From positions 1 to 64,000 of the forward strand of contig WIXG01000320.1 of assembly GCA_009869945.1 (NCBI GenBank): a stretch of 64,000 nt of DNA, read 5' to 3'. The position numbers and the translations under genes were made by a program. The notes below the pieces were generated by a model, which saw nothing but the letters and a program-made list of their open reading frames with translations, was not told the DNA's origin and ran no database searches. The DNA is from Mesaphorura yosii (lineage: Eukaryota > Arthropoda > Collembola > Poduromorpha > Tullbergiidae). This document shows positions 44,396 to 54,305 of this stretch, one piece after another; the stretch's first letter is position 1; each line of letters starts with the position of its first letter.

Positions 44396-45389
44396 CCGAT
44401 CTCCCAATTTGTGCGTCTTCCCAGCAGTCACCCGCCTAGGCTTCCAAATGATCGGGCCACCGGACGAGAAACTGGGACTAGTGTTCGACAAATCACACTT
44501 TTTAAAAAATATATTTCCCATCACATTGGGAAATACTGGTAAATACCGCATGATACTGTCATATATGAAATACTGGGAAATGTCCATATATGCCTTTAAA
44601 ATGGGTAAAACTGACTTGATTTCGTTCAACCAGGCTGTTTGTTCTAACAAGGATTAATAACTATTAGGAATAATTCACGGTACTTACAAGGGGATAGGTC
44701 AATTCTCTCCAGTTTTCGAAGTTTTCATCTGGAGAATACCAATCTCCCCAAATTTTAGGGAGTATTTCACAGTATTCCACAATTTCACACCTTGCGGGCA
44801 ATTTTTCAGAACCTTATTTACTGGTATTTACCACTGTTGTATCACAGTGGTATATACCATGGTCGAACACTGACTGGGACCACTGTCTCTCACACGCCTG
44901 TGGACTGCTTGGCCGGCGCTGCAGACTCTGCACATGGTGTTGAGATACGAGGAAATTTTAGACGTTACGTGCTGGGACGTCGACAAGTTTCTTTCTGGGA
45001 TGCCGAAGGAGGAGTTCGAAGCACTGAAAGCAGAACTTCAAACACAAGTCCAGATCGGAGTCTTCACGGCTACATCCATGCGCGCCTTGGCGAGTCGACA
45101 CAAGAGCGCGGGAGGGATTGCGGATCTGAAATGTCTGTGTAAGTTCGAACTTTACCTTGGTTTGACGAGAAACTACCGCCTCGGACATTGGTGCTACGTC
45201 GACTTGGTGGCAGCCAGTCGAACACTCCAATTCGTCACCATCATAGGCCACAGCCACAGCAAATCAACAACTTCCGACGGAGAAGCCTAAGTTGAACGGG
45301 CCTGCTCAATTTCGGCCGAGTGTCAGGCGCTGATCAGGAGTGAACTGGGCCCTTTCGGAGTGTTGGAGTTGGAAGTTCCCGTTAATTAA
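44396..45389 (+). pseudogene. F-box/leucine-rich-like C-terminal copy split by a hAT-like element (copy H)
   Basis: Before the insertion the frame reads FPAVTRLGFQMIGPPDEKLG. After it, in phase once the element and one target copy are left out, it reads LTRLWTAWPALQTLHMVLRY, FLSGMPKEEFEALKAELQT, GGIADLKCLCKFELYLGL and VAASRTLQFVTIIG. These align in order with the intact copy at 34480-35110. A TAA occurs at 45288-45290; beyond it the same frame continues SAECQALIRSELGPFGV to a stop at 45387-45389, matching the intact TECKKLIRSAFGPNAV end. So there are two lesions, an insertion and a premature stop. The N-terminal half is not present nearby. Confidence 0.7.
44479..44872. mobile_element. hAT-like non-autonomous element (394 bp) with 8-bp target duplication
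   Basis: Ends are TAGTGTTCGAC (44479-44489) and the inverse GTCGAACACTG (44862-44872), matching at 10 of 11 positions. The flanks carry a perfect 8-base direct repeat ACTGGGAC at 44471-44478 and 44873-44880. Terminal C/TAGTGTTCG with an 8-bp duplication is typical of hAT elements. The interior has internal repeats of GGTATTTACC/GGTATATACC type and no transposase frame. Its sequence is unrelated to the hAT-like element at 1818-2358, so two different families are present. Confidence 0.75.
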
Positions 45390-45510
45390 TTAGTTGTATT
45401 TATTTGTGTTTTGTACCTTTAATTCCAAATAAATTTGAATGCAGTGGCATGTGGCTAGTATTAAATGAAGTCTTGAAGTGAAAATGATTTTTCACTCGGC
45501 TCAACTCAGC

Positions 45511-46755
45511 TCATACCGCAAACTGGAATTGAATGATGACGACATTGTATGTGATGACAGTCGCGAGCGCCTGCACGAGCATCGGCTTGTTTAGCTTGAA
45601 GAAACCGCACCCAGTCAGCTGCAGCTTCATTTCATCGTTGCCGCCAAGGACGATGCGATGCAATCTCGCCAGCGTCGTCGCGGGCGCGGCCACTCCGCCG
45701 GCAATTTCCGTATCCGCTGTCCCCGCGTTAAAAGTCGACACCGTCTGCCTGAACCTACGAGCCGCAGCCCGCAGTTTGTCGCCGCCCGACACGAGCAGCC
45801 ACATTTTGACGCACGTGAGGAGCATCAGCGTGGGAAACGTGACCTTGTAGACGCCATCGAATGGGAGAACAAAAAGGGATGCGACGACAAACGCCTGGAC
45901 GGTGAGCAGAAGAACGAAGGTGGCTGTGAGCGCCACGATTCCGGACCCGGACGCCCGCTGCAAGGCGAGAAAGGCGGCTCTGAGGTGAAGTGTCTCTGCG
46001 TAAACGTCCTGTACGTGGACGCGTTTTTCATCTTTTCCTGTTTGGTCAGCGAGGTCTAGAGCGCGTGTGAGCTCCTCCAGTCGCCTGGTCACGATTCCAG
46101 CCATGTGTGTGGTGCAGTTGCTTGTGAGGATTTCGGCCAGCGTGGAAATCAAGTTATGGACAGCCATGAAAAAGGATAACTGCCCGATTCCGAGTCCACC
46201 GTATTTCATGAGCCAAGAGATCTCAGAAAACTCACGGAGGTAAAGTGCATTTTGACGCGGGCGCTTGGGGCCCGGCCCAAGCGCCGTTGCACTGAGGCCG
46301 ACGGTGCTGACCAGGGCGAAAGGAGCCCAGATGAGGAGGAAAGAGAGCACCAACCGGGCAATGAAAAGAAGGCGCCGACTTTCGTTTCGATTTCGACGCG
46401 CGCACACCCGAGCGCTGTCAAGACGCTTCAATTCTCCAAACGCATGTGCGAATCTGCCCGCAGTCCACAGCCAATTCAGGTACACACCGTATTTTGAAAG
46501 GAGGGCGAGGACTCCGAGGAGATTCGAAAGTCGACCGGCGAAGAATTTTGCAAAATGGGCCCACCAAACGAAGAGCGAAGCGAACATGGACTGGGCACAG
46601 ACGACATGGAGCAGAAGCATGAAAAGTGCCCAGGCTCGGCTGGCAGGCCCCGTTGGGAATTGTCCAAGGATTTTCGCGACGGAAAACAGAAATTTCAAAT
46701 ACCTGAAATGAACTTCCATCTTGGGAAACCTTCGACTTCTTGGAGCCAATGCCAA
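45511..46755 (-). CDS. Gustatory receptor with canonical C-terminal motif, single exon
   Basis: A 414-residue intronless frame with seven hydrophobic segments. The last helix reads ALATVITYNVVIIQFQFAV, containing TYNVVIIQF, a textbook GR signature (TYhhhhhQF); just before it lies GCGFFKLNKPMLVQ, the equivalent of the conserved F-x-l-x-xxxl segment. This makes it the clearest GR in the window. Translation may begin at the second Met (MEVHFRYLKF), 12 codons in, which starts at a typical receptor N-terminus. Predicted taste or odour-gated cation channel in the dendrite membrane. It is transcribed toward the F-box-like copy H and away from hemocyanin. Confidence 0.85.
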   Translation of the reverse strand: MALAPRSRRFPKMEVHFRYLKFLFSVAKILGQFPTGPASRAWALFMLLLHVVCAQSMFASLFVWWAHFAKFFAGRLSNLLGVLALLSKYGVYLNWLWTAGRFAHAFGELKRLDSARVCARRNRNESRRLLFIARLVLSFLLIWAPFALVSTVGLSATALGPGPKRPRQNALYLREFSEISWLMKYGGLGIGQLSFFMAVHNLISTLAEILTSNCTTHMAGIVTRRLEELTRALDLADQTGKDEKRVHVQDVYAETLHLRAAFLALQRASGSGIVALTATFVLLLTVQAFVVASLFVLPFDGVYKVTFPTLMLLTCVKMWLLVSGGDKLRAAARRFRQTVSTFNAGTADTEIAGGVAAPATTLARLHRIVLGGNDEMKLQLTGCGFFKLNKPMLVQALATVITYNVVIIQFQFAV

Positions 46756-47825
46756 AATGATTAATTGAGTGATTCACTCTAGTTAAAGACGTTAAAATGT
46801 TGATAAATTGGCAGGTGGGTTTTCTCAGAAATGAGTGGCAATTGCGAATTTCCCATTAATGAGTTCACAAGTATTTACAAATAATTCAAAGGTGGCCATT
46901 AATTGAATGACAATTAATTAAAATTCAACCTTCCACTTTGCTACATTGCTAATTTGCTAATTGTCACAAGAAAAGAATGTGATCGAGTAAATGTCTATCA
47001 AAGATCAAATAATGCAATAAAGTTATGCAATTCGAAAGGGTCAAATGGGCAAATGACGAATCAATTAGCTAATTTGTTCCAGAGTTTTTGCATTGTGTTT
47101 TGACTCCGAACTTCAGCCGAACCGCCTACGTGACCCGAACCTAATGAGTAATAAACTGAGTGCAAAATTCAATTTTAAATACAAAAATACATAAGTAAGA
47201 ACACATTAGTCATTCGTAAATTTTCCATCTTGTTTTGAAATGACTATGACTAGTTTCATTTTTGCGATGCGACAATGTGAATGTTTAAAAATGTAGGTTT
47301 TCTAGGTGATTTGTCTTGTTTTTTTTCTGTTTTCAGGCTGACGCGTACCCGACAGCAAAGAGCAGAATCATGAAGAGGCCCTTCACTCTTCACGAAATGA
47401 CTAACCAGATATAAACACTTATACTTTTGCCTACGCGTGAGAGACACGTTTTAATTTTTTCACGCCACAAAGTGGGCTGTCGAGGGCCACCGCCGCAAAT
47501 GGCAAATGACATCAGTCTTTAATGTCACTCGGTTCTCGAAATACTCTGAAAAATATGAACTCACCCGAATAATTCGTCAAGTGGCAACCGGCGCGGCGCA
47601 GATAAACAATTGATTTGCGCACCGACCGCAAATTCCGAACCGTTCCCGTGTTCGTTCACGAGAGACGAGAGGTTTGTCTCCACCATGCCCCCGACTTGCC
47701 TTCTTGGTTGGAGAGGCCATGGCCAGCTACTGATTACTCACGACTGACATGAATCAATGTCAGGTGCAAATAATATTGATTATTGACTATTGCGACAAGT
47801 CACGTAGGCACAACCACCGGGGTGA
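46756..47825. other. Intergenic, no gene seen
   Basis: About 1.1 kb of AT-rich DNA upstream of hemocyanin and of the minus-strand receptor. No gene recognised. Confidence 0.4.
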
Positions 47826-47832
47826 TATAAAA
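47826..47832 (+). promoter_or_regulatory. TATA box of the hemocyanin gene
   Basis: TATAAAA lies 74 bases before the start codon; ATTCAAGTC about 32 bases on is a plausible start-site region. Strong core promoters suit a highly expressed haemolymph protein. Confidence 0.6.
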
Positions 47833-47899
47833 GCATGGGCTAGACGACCTCGAATTCGTATTCAAGTCAAGTAACGATTTCGACCTTCAGTCTTGAAAA

Positions 47900-50494
47900 A
47901 TGGCCAGAAGCCTCCTACTTTTCACCCTCGCCAGTCTGGTCCTGGCGCTCGCTGTCCACGCCAAGACGGGTTCCCAAGAGATTTTGAGCATCAAAAAGCA
48001 GTATTTGAACCTATTCAAGCCCACCACCACTCCCGTATCCGCCTCTTCCGCCGCCAATTTTCAAATCGACACGGCGAAAATCACGAAACTTATCCTTCGC
48101 GACTCGCTTTTCGGCTCGATGATCCCGAAACATCGACAGGCCGTGCAAGAAATCGTCAACATTTTGAAAGGTGCGTCTTCCCCCTTTCCTGTTTGCTAAA
48201 ATGAAAAAAAGTGAGTTGATTCATGGCCATTTCCGACTTTCCTTGCAGGTCAGCCAACGATTGAAAGGGCGCTCGAGGCGGCCGAATGGCTCAAAAACAG
48301 ACCCGAGATCAACCTGAAGGCGTGGTACTACGCTGTCACTGGCTGGTCACTCACTGACTCCAGATTGCGGGCGGCTCCGAAGCCCAGCCCATTTGAAGTG
48401 ATGCCGGACAGGTTCATCCACGCCGAGGCGCTCGAGAAGGTGGAAGAAATTCGACAGATGAGGAAGAAAGCAGCCAGTGCGAAGCTCAACGTCAACGCTG
48501 ACGTATGTTGTTGAATGGTGAAAATAATGTCTTGTAAAGCTCCTTAATTTGAAGTTATTTGTGTGATGCAGGAATGCGTTGTGATTGACCCCGAAGCTGG
48601 CGCCGACAACGGTCGAGAGCACGCACTGTGGTATCTGCGGGAAGATTTGATGCACAATGCCTTTCACTACTTCTACCATATTTACTACTACAACCACATC
48701 GAGACTAAACCAGATAGGCGCTCCGAGACTTTCTACTTCCTGCATCGTGACATTATTGCCAGGTAACGACAAGATTGTGAATGCGAAATTTTGCGAATAT
48801 TGGATCCTGGGACTAGTTTTAATACAATTTCTGGTTCGACTTTGAAGGTACGACGCTGACCGAATTTCAAACCGCCTGCCCCGCACCAAATCTTTGACTT
48901 GGGGACCCGGAAGCCTGATTGAGGAGCCGTTCTATCCGCATATAAATGACAGTATGGCCGGAGGAGCGTGGGGAGGTCGAGACGCAAATGTGCTACTGCC
49001 GGTAAGCCAGCGGTCGCGGAAGGTTCAAATCGAAGATCAGCTGCTTTTACTTTGACCGCAATGCCATTTCAGGACATCGATTTTTTTAACCTACAAGCTA
49101 CAATCGCCGATATCGTCCAAGTGGAGCGTAGAATCTACGAAGCAATCAACTCGGGGTTCCTCCGACTCCGAGACGGTTCACTCCTCCCACTGAATAACAG
49201 AGACGGAGTTGAAGTCCTGGGCGATATCATCGAAGGCAACGAATTCAGTCTAAATCCGGATTACTACCAAATCGGAATGGAGATCCATGGCGCCATTCAC
49301 GTGGCCATCGGCGTGGCAGAGCGACCAGCGAATGAGCCGCAGAACCCTGCTGGCGTCATGCTAGATATTGCAGTCTCCTTCAGAGACCCGACCTTCTACA
49401 GATGGCATCTGTACCTCAATGACCTCTTCGACGCGAATAAACAACGCCTCCGGCCATACACGCCGACAGGCGGCGAGCTTCCTCTCGTTTGGAACGGCGT
49501 GACTGTCACCGACGTCGGCGTGCAGCAGCAGGCCGGGGGGCAGCCCACAAATCAGCTCTTCACTTTCTTTGGAGAACGCCGCTTCGAGTTGAGCAGAGGA
49601 CTCGACAACCTCGGTGACTTCTTTGAGGAGCCAGTCGACGTCTGCGCTAAGCATTTGGACCACGAAGACTTCGTGTACAGGATCGTCGTGAACAGCGACA
49701 ATTTCTTCACACGCACAGCCACTGTGCGGCTCTTTTTGGTGCCGAGGGGTGACGAAAGTGATGTTCGATTCAGCATGCGCGAACAACGCGACCTGATTTT
49801 CACGCTGGACGTGTTTCAGGCGACTCGTAAGTGATGGGCGCTTATTTTGGGATTGGTGACAATTTCAAATTTCAAAAAAAGGAATTGATTTGATTTTGAT
49901 TTTCGCGCCATTTCAGTGCAACCGGGAGAAAACGTAATCTACCGGGCATCCAACGTGTCCGTGGCGACGACTCCCTGGCAGGCAACCGTCGACGAGCTTG
50001 ACAATGGAAACGAGACGACCACCGCCTGCGGCTGTGGTCTGCCCCTCCACCTGCAAATTCCCAAAGGCCGTCCAGAAGGGATGACGTTTGATTTGGTTGC
50101 GCTGGTCACCAATTTTGTGGATGACACCGTGGATTATGAAGAACCCGAATGCAGGGCGGGGTACCTGTATTGTGGACTGCCCGGCACAAAGTATCCTGAC
50201 GCCAAGCCGATGGGGTACCCATTCGATAGACTGCCTTATCAGGTTGATGGTGAGTGAATACATACGCAATCGACAATTTTCAGCAGGAAAAGGCAAGGAG
50301 AAAGGCGATTGCGACTGAGGTAATCTGTAATTTCGATATTTTTTCCAGAGAATGGTAACCCAATCGAATCAGGAGGCAGGCAAGTTCGTGATTTGGATGA
50401 ATACATTGCTCACGTCCCGAACATGGCCACTCGCCAGATTACAATCACACACTTGGGTGATCGAACAGGCAGAAATGTGAGCGCGAGGAAATGA
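47900..50494 (+). CDS. Hemocyanin subunit, 7 exons
   Basis: The exons are 47900-48170, 48249-48502, 48572-48762, 48848-49001, 49073-49826, 49917-50249 and 50349-50494, all GT/AG and in phase; 700 residues. The signal peptide (LLLFTLASLVLALAVHA) marks secretion and separates it from prophenoloxidase. Copper A ligands are His207 and His211 (FHYFYH) and His233 (FLHRDIIARYDADRISN). Copper B ligands are His362 and His366 (IHGAIH) and His402 (FRDPTFYRWH). The C-terminal immunoglobulin-like domain is intact, with GLPLHLQIPKGRPEGMTFDL and YPDAKPMGYPFDR. It carries oxygen in haemolymph, assembling as hexamers. The first six-histidine set is complete, so oxygen binding is expected. Hemocyanin is present in springtails but lost in many insects, which supports the host guess. 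Confidence 0.95.
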
Positions 50495-50643
50495 ATGCAA
50501 TAAGCCTATCTCAGATTCCAGCGCCAAAATCAAAAAATTAAGCCAACATGCAACAAACTGAATTTTATCCTTATCGCGTAGTTTTTGTTAATTCTCAATC
50601 ACTGATCACTTTTGTGAAATTAAAGAGCCTGGAGAATCTTTAC

Positions 50644-50900
50644 TCACTCTCTTAACCACGGAAATCTTCCCAGGATCCAATCGTCCATCAGCTCCGTGCC
50701 ATAGTCAAACCGGAGCTCTTCGTCTGCGGCGATTTCCCTCGTCGCTAGAAACAAAATTCGAATCTCCCCGCGATAGAACACGGCAAACGTACCAACATTG
50801 GCCCGCCGCGAGCTGTGGTTGATGAGCGGGCAAAAGACGCCGGGGCGGTCAGGGTTCGGGTCCACTCTGCTCAAGAGTACGATCAGGTCCTTTATAATTC
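50644..50900 (-). pseudogene. SET-domain fragment (KMT5A-like)
   Basis: A short minus-strand frame holds the C-terminal half of a SET methyltransferase domain: VFCPLINHSSRRANV, RILFLATREIAADEELRFDY then G. The INHS and EELRFDYG blocks are the cofactor and active-site motifs; the LINHS...N pattern is nearest to the H4K20 methylase KMT5A. The N-terminal half is missing, with a stop a little upstream (about 50901), and no other exon was recognised. A single exon of a gene cannot be excluded, but its position just behind hemocyanin on the other strand suggests debris. Confidence 0.55.
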
Positions 50901-51438
50901 ATCGCTTCTTCGCTTTGACTTGCTGAACAAAGACTCTTTGCGCGTACGCGTCTGCGCAAGACCTTCTCATCTCACGAGCTGTCACACTTTAGTCCGTAAT
51001 CCGTGGTTATATATGACTGAGCAAATTTAAGTTTAGTTCCAGTTTGGAGAAAAAATCGAAAATTGCATTCAGATTCCAGATTGCAAAATGACTTCCTGCC
51101 CCTATTCTGATTAACTACAATATACAGCAATTATTATCTTAATCGCTAATTGGACTCGAGTGATTGGGGGATTCGAGCAGGCGTATTTTTCCCATTTCCC
51201 TTGGGCACGGCAGGCGTGAAAATTCGTTACAGTAAATTTAGTAAATATAAACAAGGAAAATTTCATCAGACGGAAAATGAATCCGAGACCCAGTTGTTGT
51301 CACGATATTCTAAATTTAAGACAAATAAACCAGCAAGTCAAGTCAAGTAATTTAGTGCTAAAACGTACACCTTACGTAAATTAACAACTGAAACATAGTA
51401 TCGAGTAAATTCGTCAGTATACTGGAAAGCTGGAATGC
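50901..51438. other. Intergenic, no gene seen
   Basis: AT-rich 3' flank of the SLC22 gene; nothing recognised. Confidence 0.4.
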
Positions 51439-53471
51439 TCATGCATGCACTTCGCCGTCTTTTTCACTACTCCGCGCCCGCGCCGACGCGTTTACGGCGT
51501 CTCCGCCCACACCCGTGCCTAGTCGCTGGTTGAGTGCGTGCACTTCGGAGGCGCTGAGGCTCGAGCGGCGGCGTGCGACGACGTTCTCAATGTTCGTCAC
51601 TTTCTCAAACATCTCCTCGTCCTTCGTCTCGGGGAGGAGGAACCCCACGAGAGCCGCCACGACGGCGGTGACTCCGATGATAACTACGGACATCTCCTCG
51701 TAACTAAACTTGGCGCGTACGACGTAAGGAGCGGTGATTGACCCAATTCTGCCGAATAACACGGCGAGGCCAAGACCAGTCGAGCGAGCTATTAAGACAA
51801 GACGCCAGACTCTGCGTTATTTAAGGCTAAAACTTTAAGCTAGCTGCTTGGCTTGGATTTAACTTACCTTCTGTGGGGTATAGCTCTGCCGCAAGCAGAA
51901 TGATGATGGCCGAGCAGCCAGACACAAAGAGTTTGGCCACCATCGCCAGCGTAATTCGAAGTGCTCCCAGTTCTGCGCATTAACAAATGAATCAGTTAAG
52001 CTAAGCTGAGATCGAGCCCTCCAAGCGCCAAAAACTTAAAACTAACCGAACGGAACGAAGACAACGGCGAGGTACGCCAGCCCCGCGACGAGGAATGTCG
52101 TGATCGTCGTCGGTTTCCGGCCCCAGAAGGAGACGAGAGGAATGGAGCCCAAGTACCCGGGGATTTCCATGAGACCGCCAAGGAATACGATGAGGAACGG
52201 GTCGGAGCTCAGCGACGGGGACCCGAAGCTCACGCCGTAGTAGCTGAAGGACATGGTCATGTACAAGAACCAAATCAGGAAGGAACGTCTCCTCAACTCG
52301 GGCGTCCGAACAAGATTGGCGTAGCTGGACAGAAATTTCTTGAACCCCATCCAAGGGCTGCTTAGCAACGGCGCCGTGACCACGCCCGCGGGCACTTCCG
52401 GCACCGGCTCGCAGGATTCGTCCAGGATCGACTTGAGCTCGGTTCTGCTGGGCGGTGGACGCCGGTTGCGTCTTGCGATGCCTTCAAGTATGTCGAGGGC
52501 CTCTTCTTCCCGGCCATTTTGCGCCAGCCAACGTGAAGACTCAGGAAGAATCCAATAATACACGATAAGGGAAAGGGAGGAGATGGCAAATGCAAACTGG
52601 AGTGTGGGCCAGTCGCGGATGAGGTAGGCGTAGAGGGGTAGGAGCATGTAAAAGAGGGCGAAGGCCACCTGCGTGATGATCCCCAGCACGGCCCGGCAGC
52701 GGGTGTCGGAATACTCCATCAGAATCGTGAAGCAGTTCTGGTTGGAGCCTGCCACCCCAATCGCGATGACGAACCGACAGAGGACGAAGACCCAGTACGA
52801 AGGCGCGAAGGACGTCGCGAACCCAAACACGATGATGATCACGAAGCAGAGGAGCGAGGTCCGCCTTCGTCCGAGGATCTTGTCCGACACCGCGCCGAGG
52901 AGGAGCGACCCCGTGAAAATGCCCGCCATGTACGTGGCCTGGATCGTGGCGACGAGGTGCTTGCGGCTGCAGACGAGGTTGAACTGCGTGACGGTCGTGG
53001 AATGATACGTGGAATTGTCGTACACCCAGCCAGCACTGCTGCACTCCTTGGTGGTCACGTTGGAGTAGTCGATGCGGGCAAGGGCGTCCTCGTAGCGGGA
53101 AGACTGACGGAGGATACGTGCGTAGTCGAGATCGTAGTACTCACATTCGGCACCGGACGGGATGGAGAGATTCTTTATCTGGGCGGGAGTCCACGAGGAG
53201 TTGGCGAGCTCAGGAACGGCGCACCAGTGAGCGGGCGATGCGCCGAGGAAGATGTAGCCGATGTGGTGGAAGACGAGGACGCCTCGCTGTAGCGAAATAT
53301 CAAAGTGTTAGCTTTCTCGAAGCGATAGTATCAATAATTGCTTAATAATGCAATTTATTCACTGACCTGGAAGGATACGATGAGTAGGAGAACCCACTGG
53401 TAGAGGTGGTGTCCCCCGATGAGGGGGAAGACCCGGTCGAAGCCCTCAAATTGCTTCTCGGCGCCAGTCAT
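51439..53471 (-). CDS. SLC22-family organic ion transporter, 4 exons
   Basis: The exons are 53471-53367, 53286-52047, 51972-51868 and 51809-51439, GT/AG and in phase; 606 residues. The protein has the SLC22 plan: first helix (LYQWVLLLIVSF), a large extracellular loop with cysteines and three N-glycosylation sites (NSS, NLS, NVT), then 11 more helices. Signature blocks are AVSDKILGRRRTSLL (major-facilitator loop 2-3 motif), RFVIAIGVAG, ILPESSRWLAQNGREEEA, SFWGRKPTT and AAELYPTE. It is a plasma-membrane uniporter or exchanger for organic cations, carnitine or anions; arthropod members sit in gut and Malpighian tissue. The last junction uses an AG two codons inside the run TCTGG; an alternative acceptor is nearby. 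Substrate unknown. Confidence 0.9.
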
Positions 53472-54305
53472 CTTACTGATTTCTTATTATACCTGCAGGC
53501 TGAGTGCTCTTAACTGCTCTGGGCTAGAGCTGGGGTCTGCTGGAGTCTAATCTGCGGTGCGGTGCTGTGGAGGCTCACGTCCAGTGTTCACAGTGTCGCC
53601 ATACGACAGACGACGACACAACTCTTAACTCGATGAGCTCGCTGGACACTGGACTGGACTCGCGGAGTGTTGTTGGACAGAGACAGAGATTACGATTACG
53701 ACCGACCGCAACAGATTATCTTAATAGAGTATTAATTATTAATTGAGTGTGAGTGCTCTGCTCGCACTCGCGAGTCGCGACTCCACACAAATCAGCCAGC
53801 CAGATAGCTGAGCCGTGTGCGTGATCATCAGCATAAAACCCAGCAGAGGATGAGCGAGCATTATATCGTAATCCTAATCGCTGCTGGACTCTTTCATTAC
53901 ATATATCAGTACATTTCTATTTATAGAGTGACAGAGATAAAATGCGAATGTGTGAATGCGGTTGATGTGCGGTGGAGCGCGACCGGCGTTTCCTCTGCAT
54001 TCAACTCATCTTCAGCGACCCGCTCGAACAATTCACGTAACTGACAACTTTGGAATTGGAGTCAAATTCGTGTCAGTAAGGCCGGATGTCCACACTCGTG
54101 TCATGTGGATTGTCGACATGACACGACGCGGAGTCAGTCGTGGAAAAATTTGGGTTGCGTCAGCATAATAAAAATATTACTCAAAGCACTTCAAGTATAA
54201 TTCGAGCAAGCATTTTTTGAGTCTTTGACAATATCACATCAAAATGGAGAATGGCCATGGGGCATAAATAAGTTCAAATTCTCGCGCTTATTTAGGCTTT
54301 TATGC
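53472..54305. other. Intergenic between two minus-strand genes
   Basis: Contains the SLC22 5' region. Rich in short GACT/CGACT runs; a plus-strand frame (53817-54044) has no motif. Confidence 0.4.

Noticed and set aside
49002-49072. GGTTCAAATC inside a hemocyanin intron as a tRNA B box.
   Set aside because: No matching A box or cloverleaf; the stretch is a 71-base spliceosomal intron.
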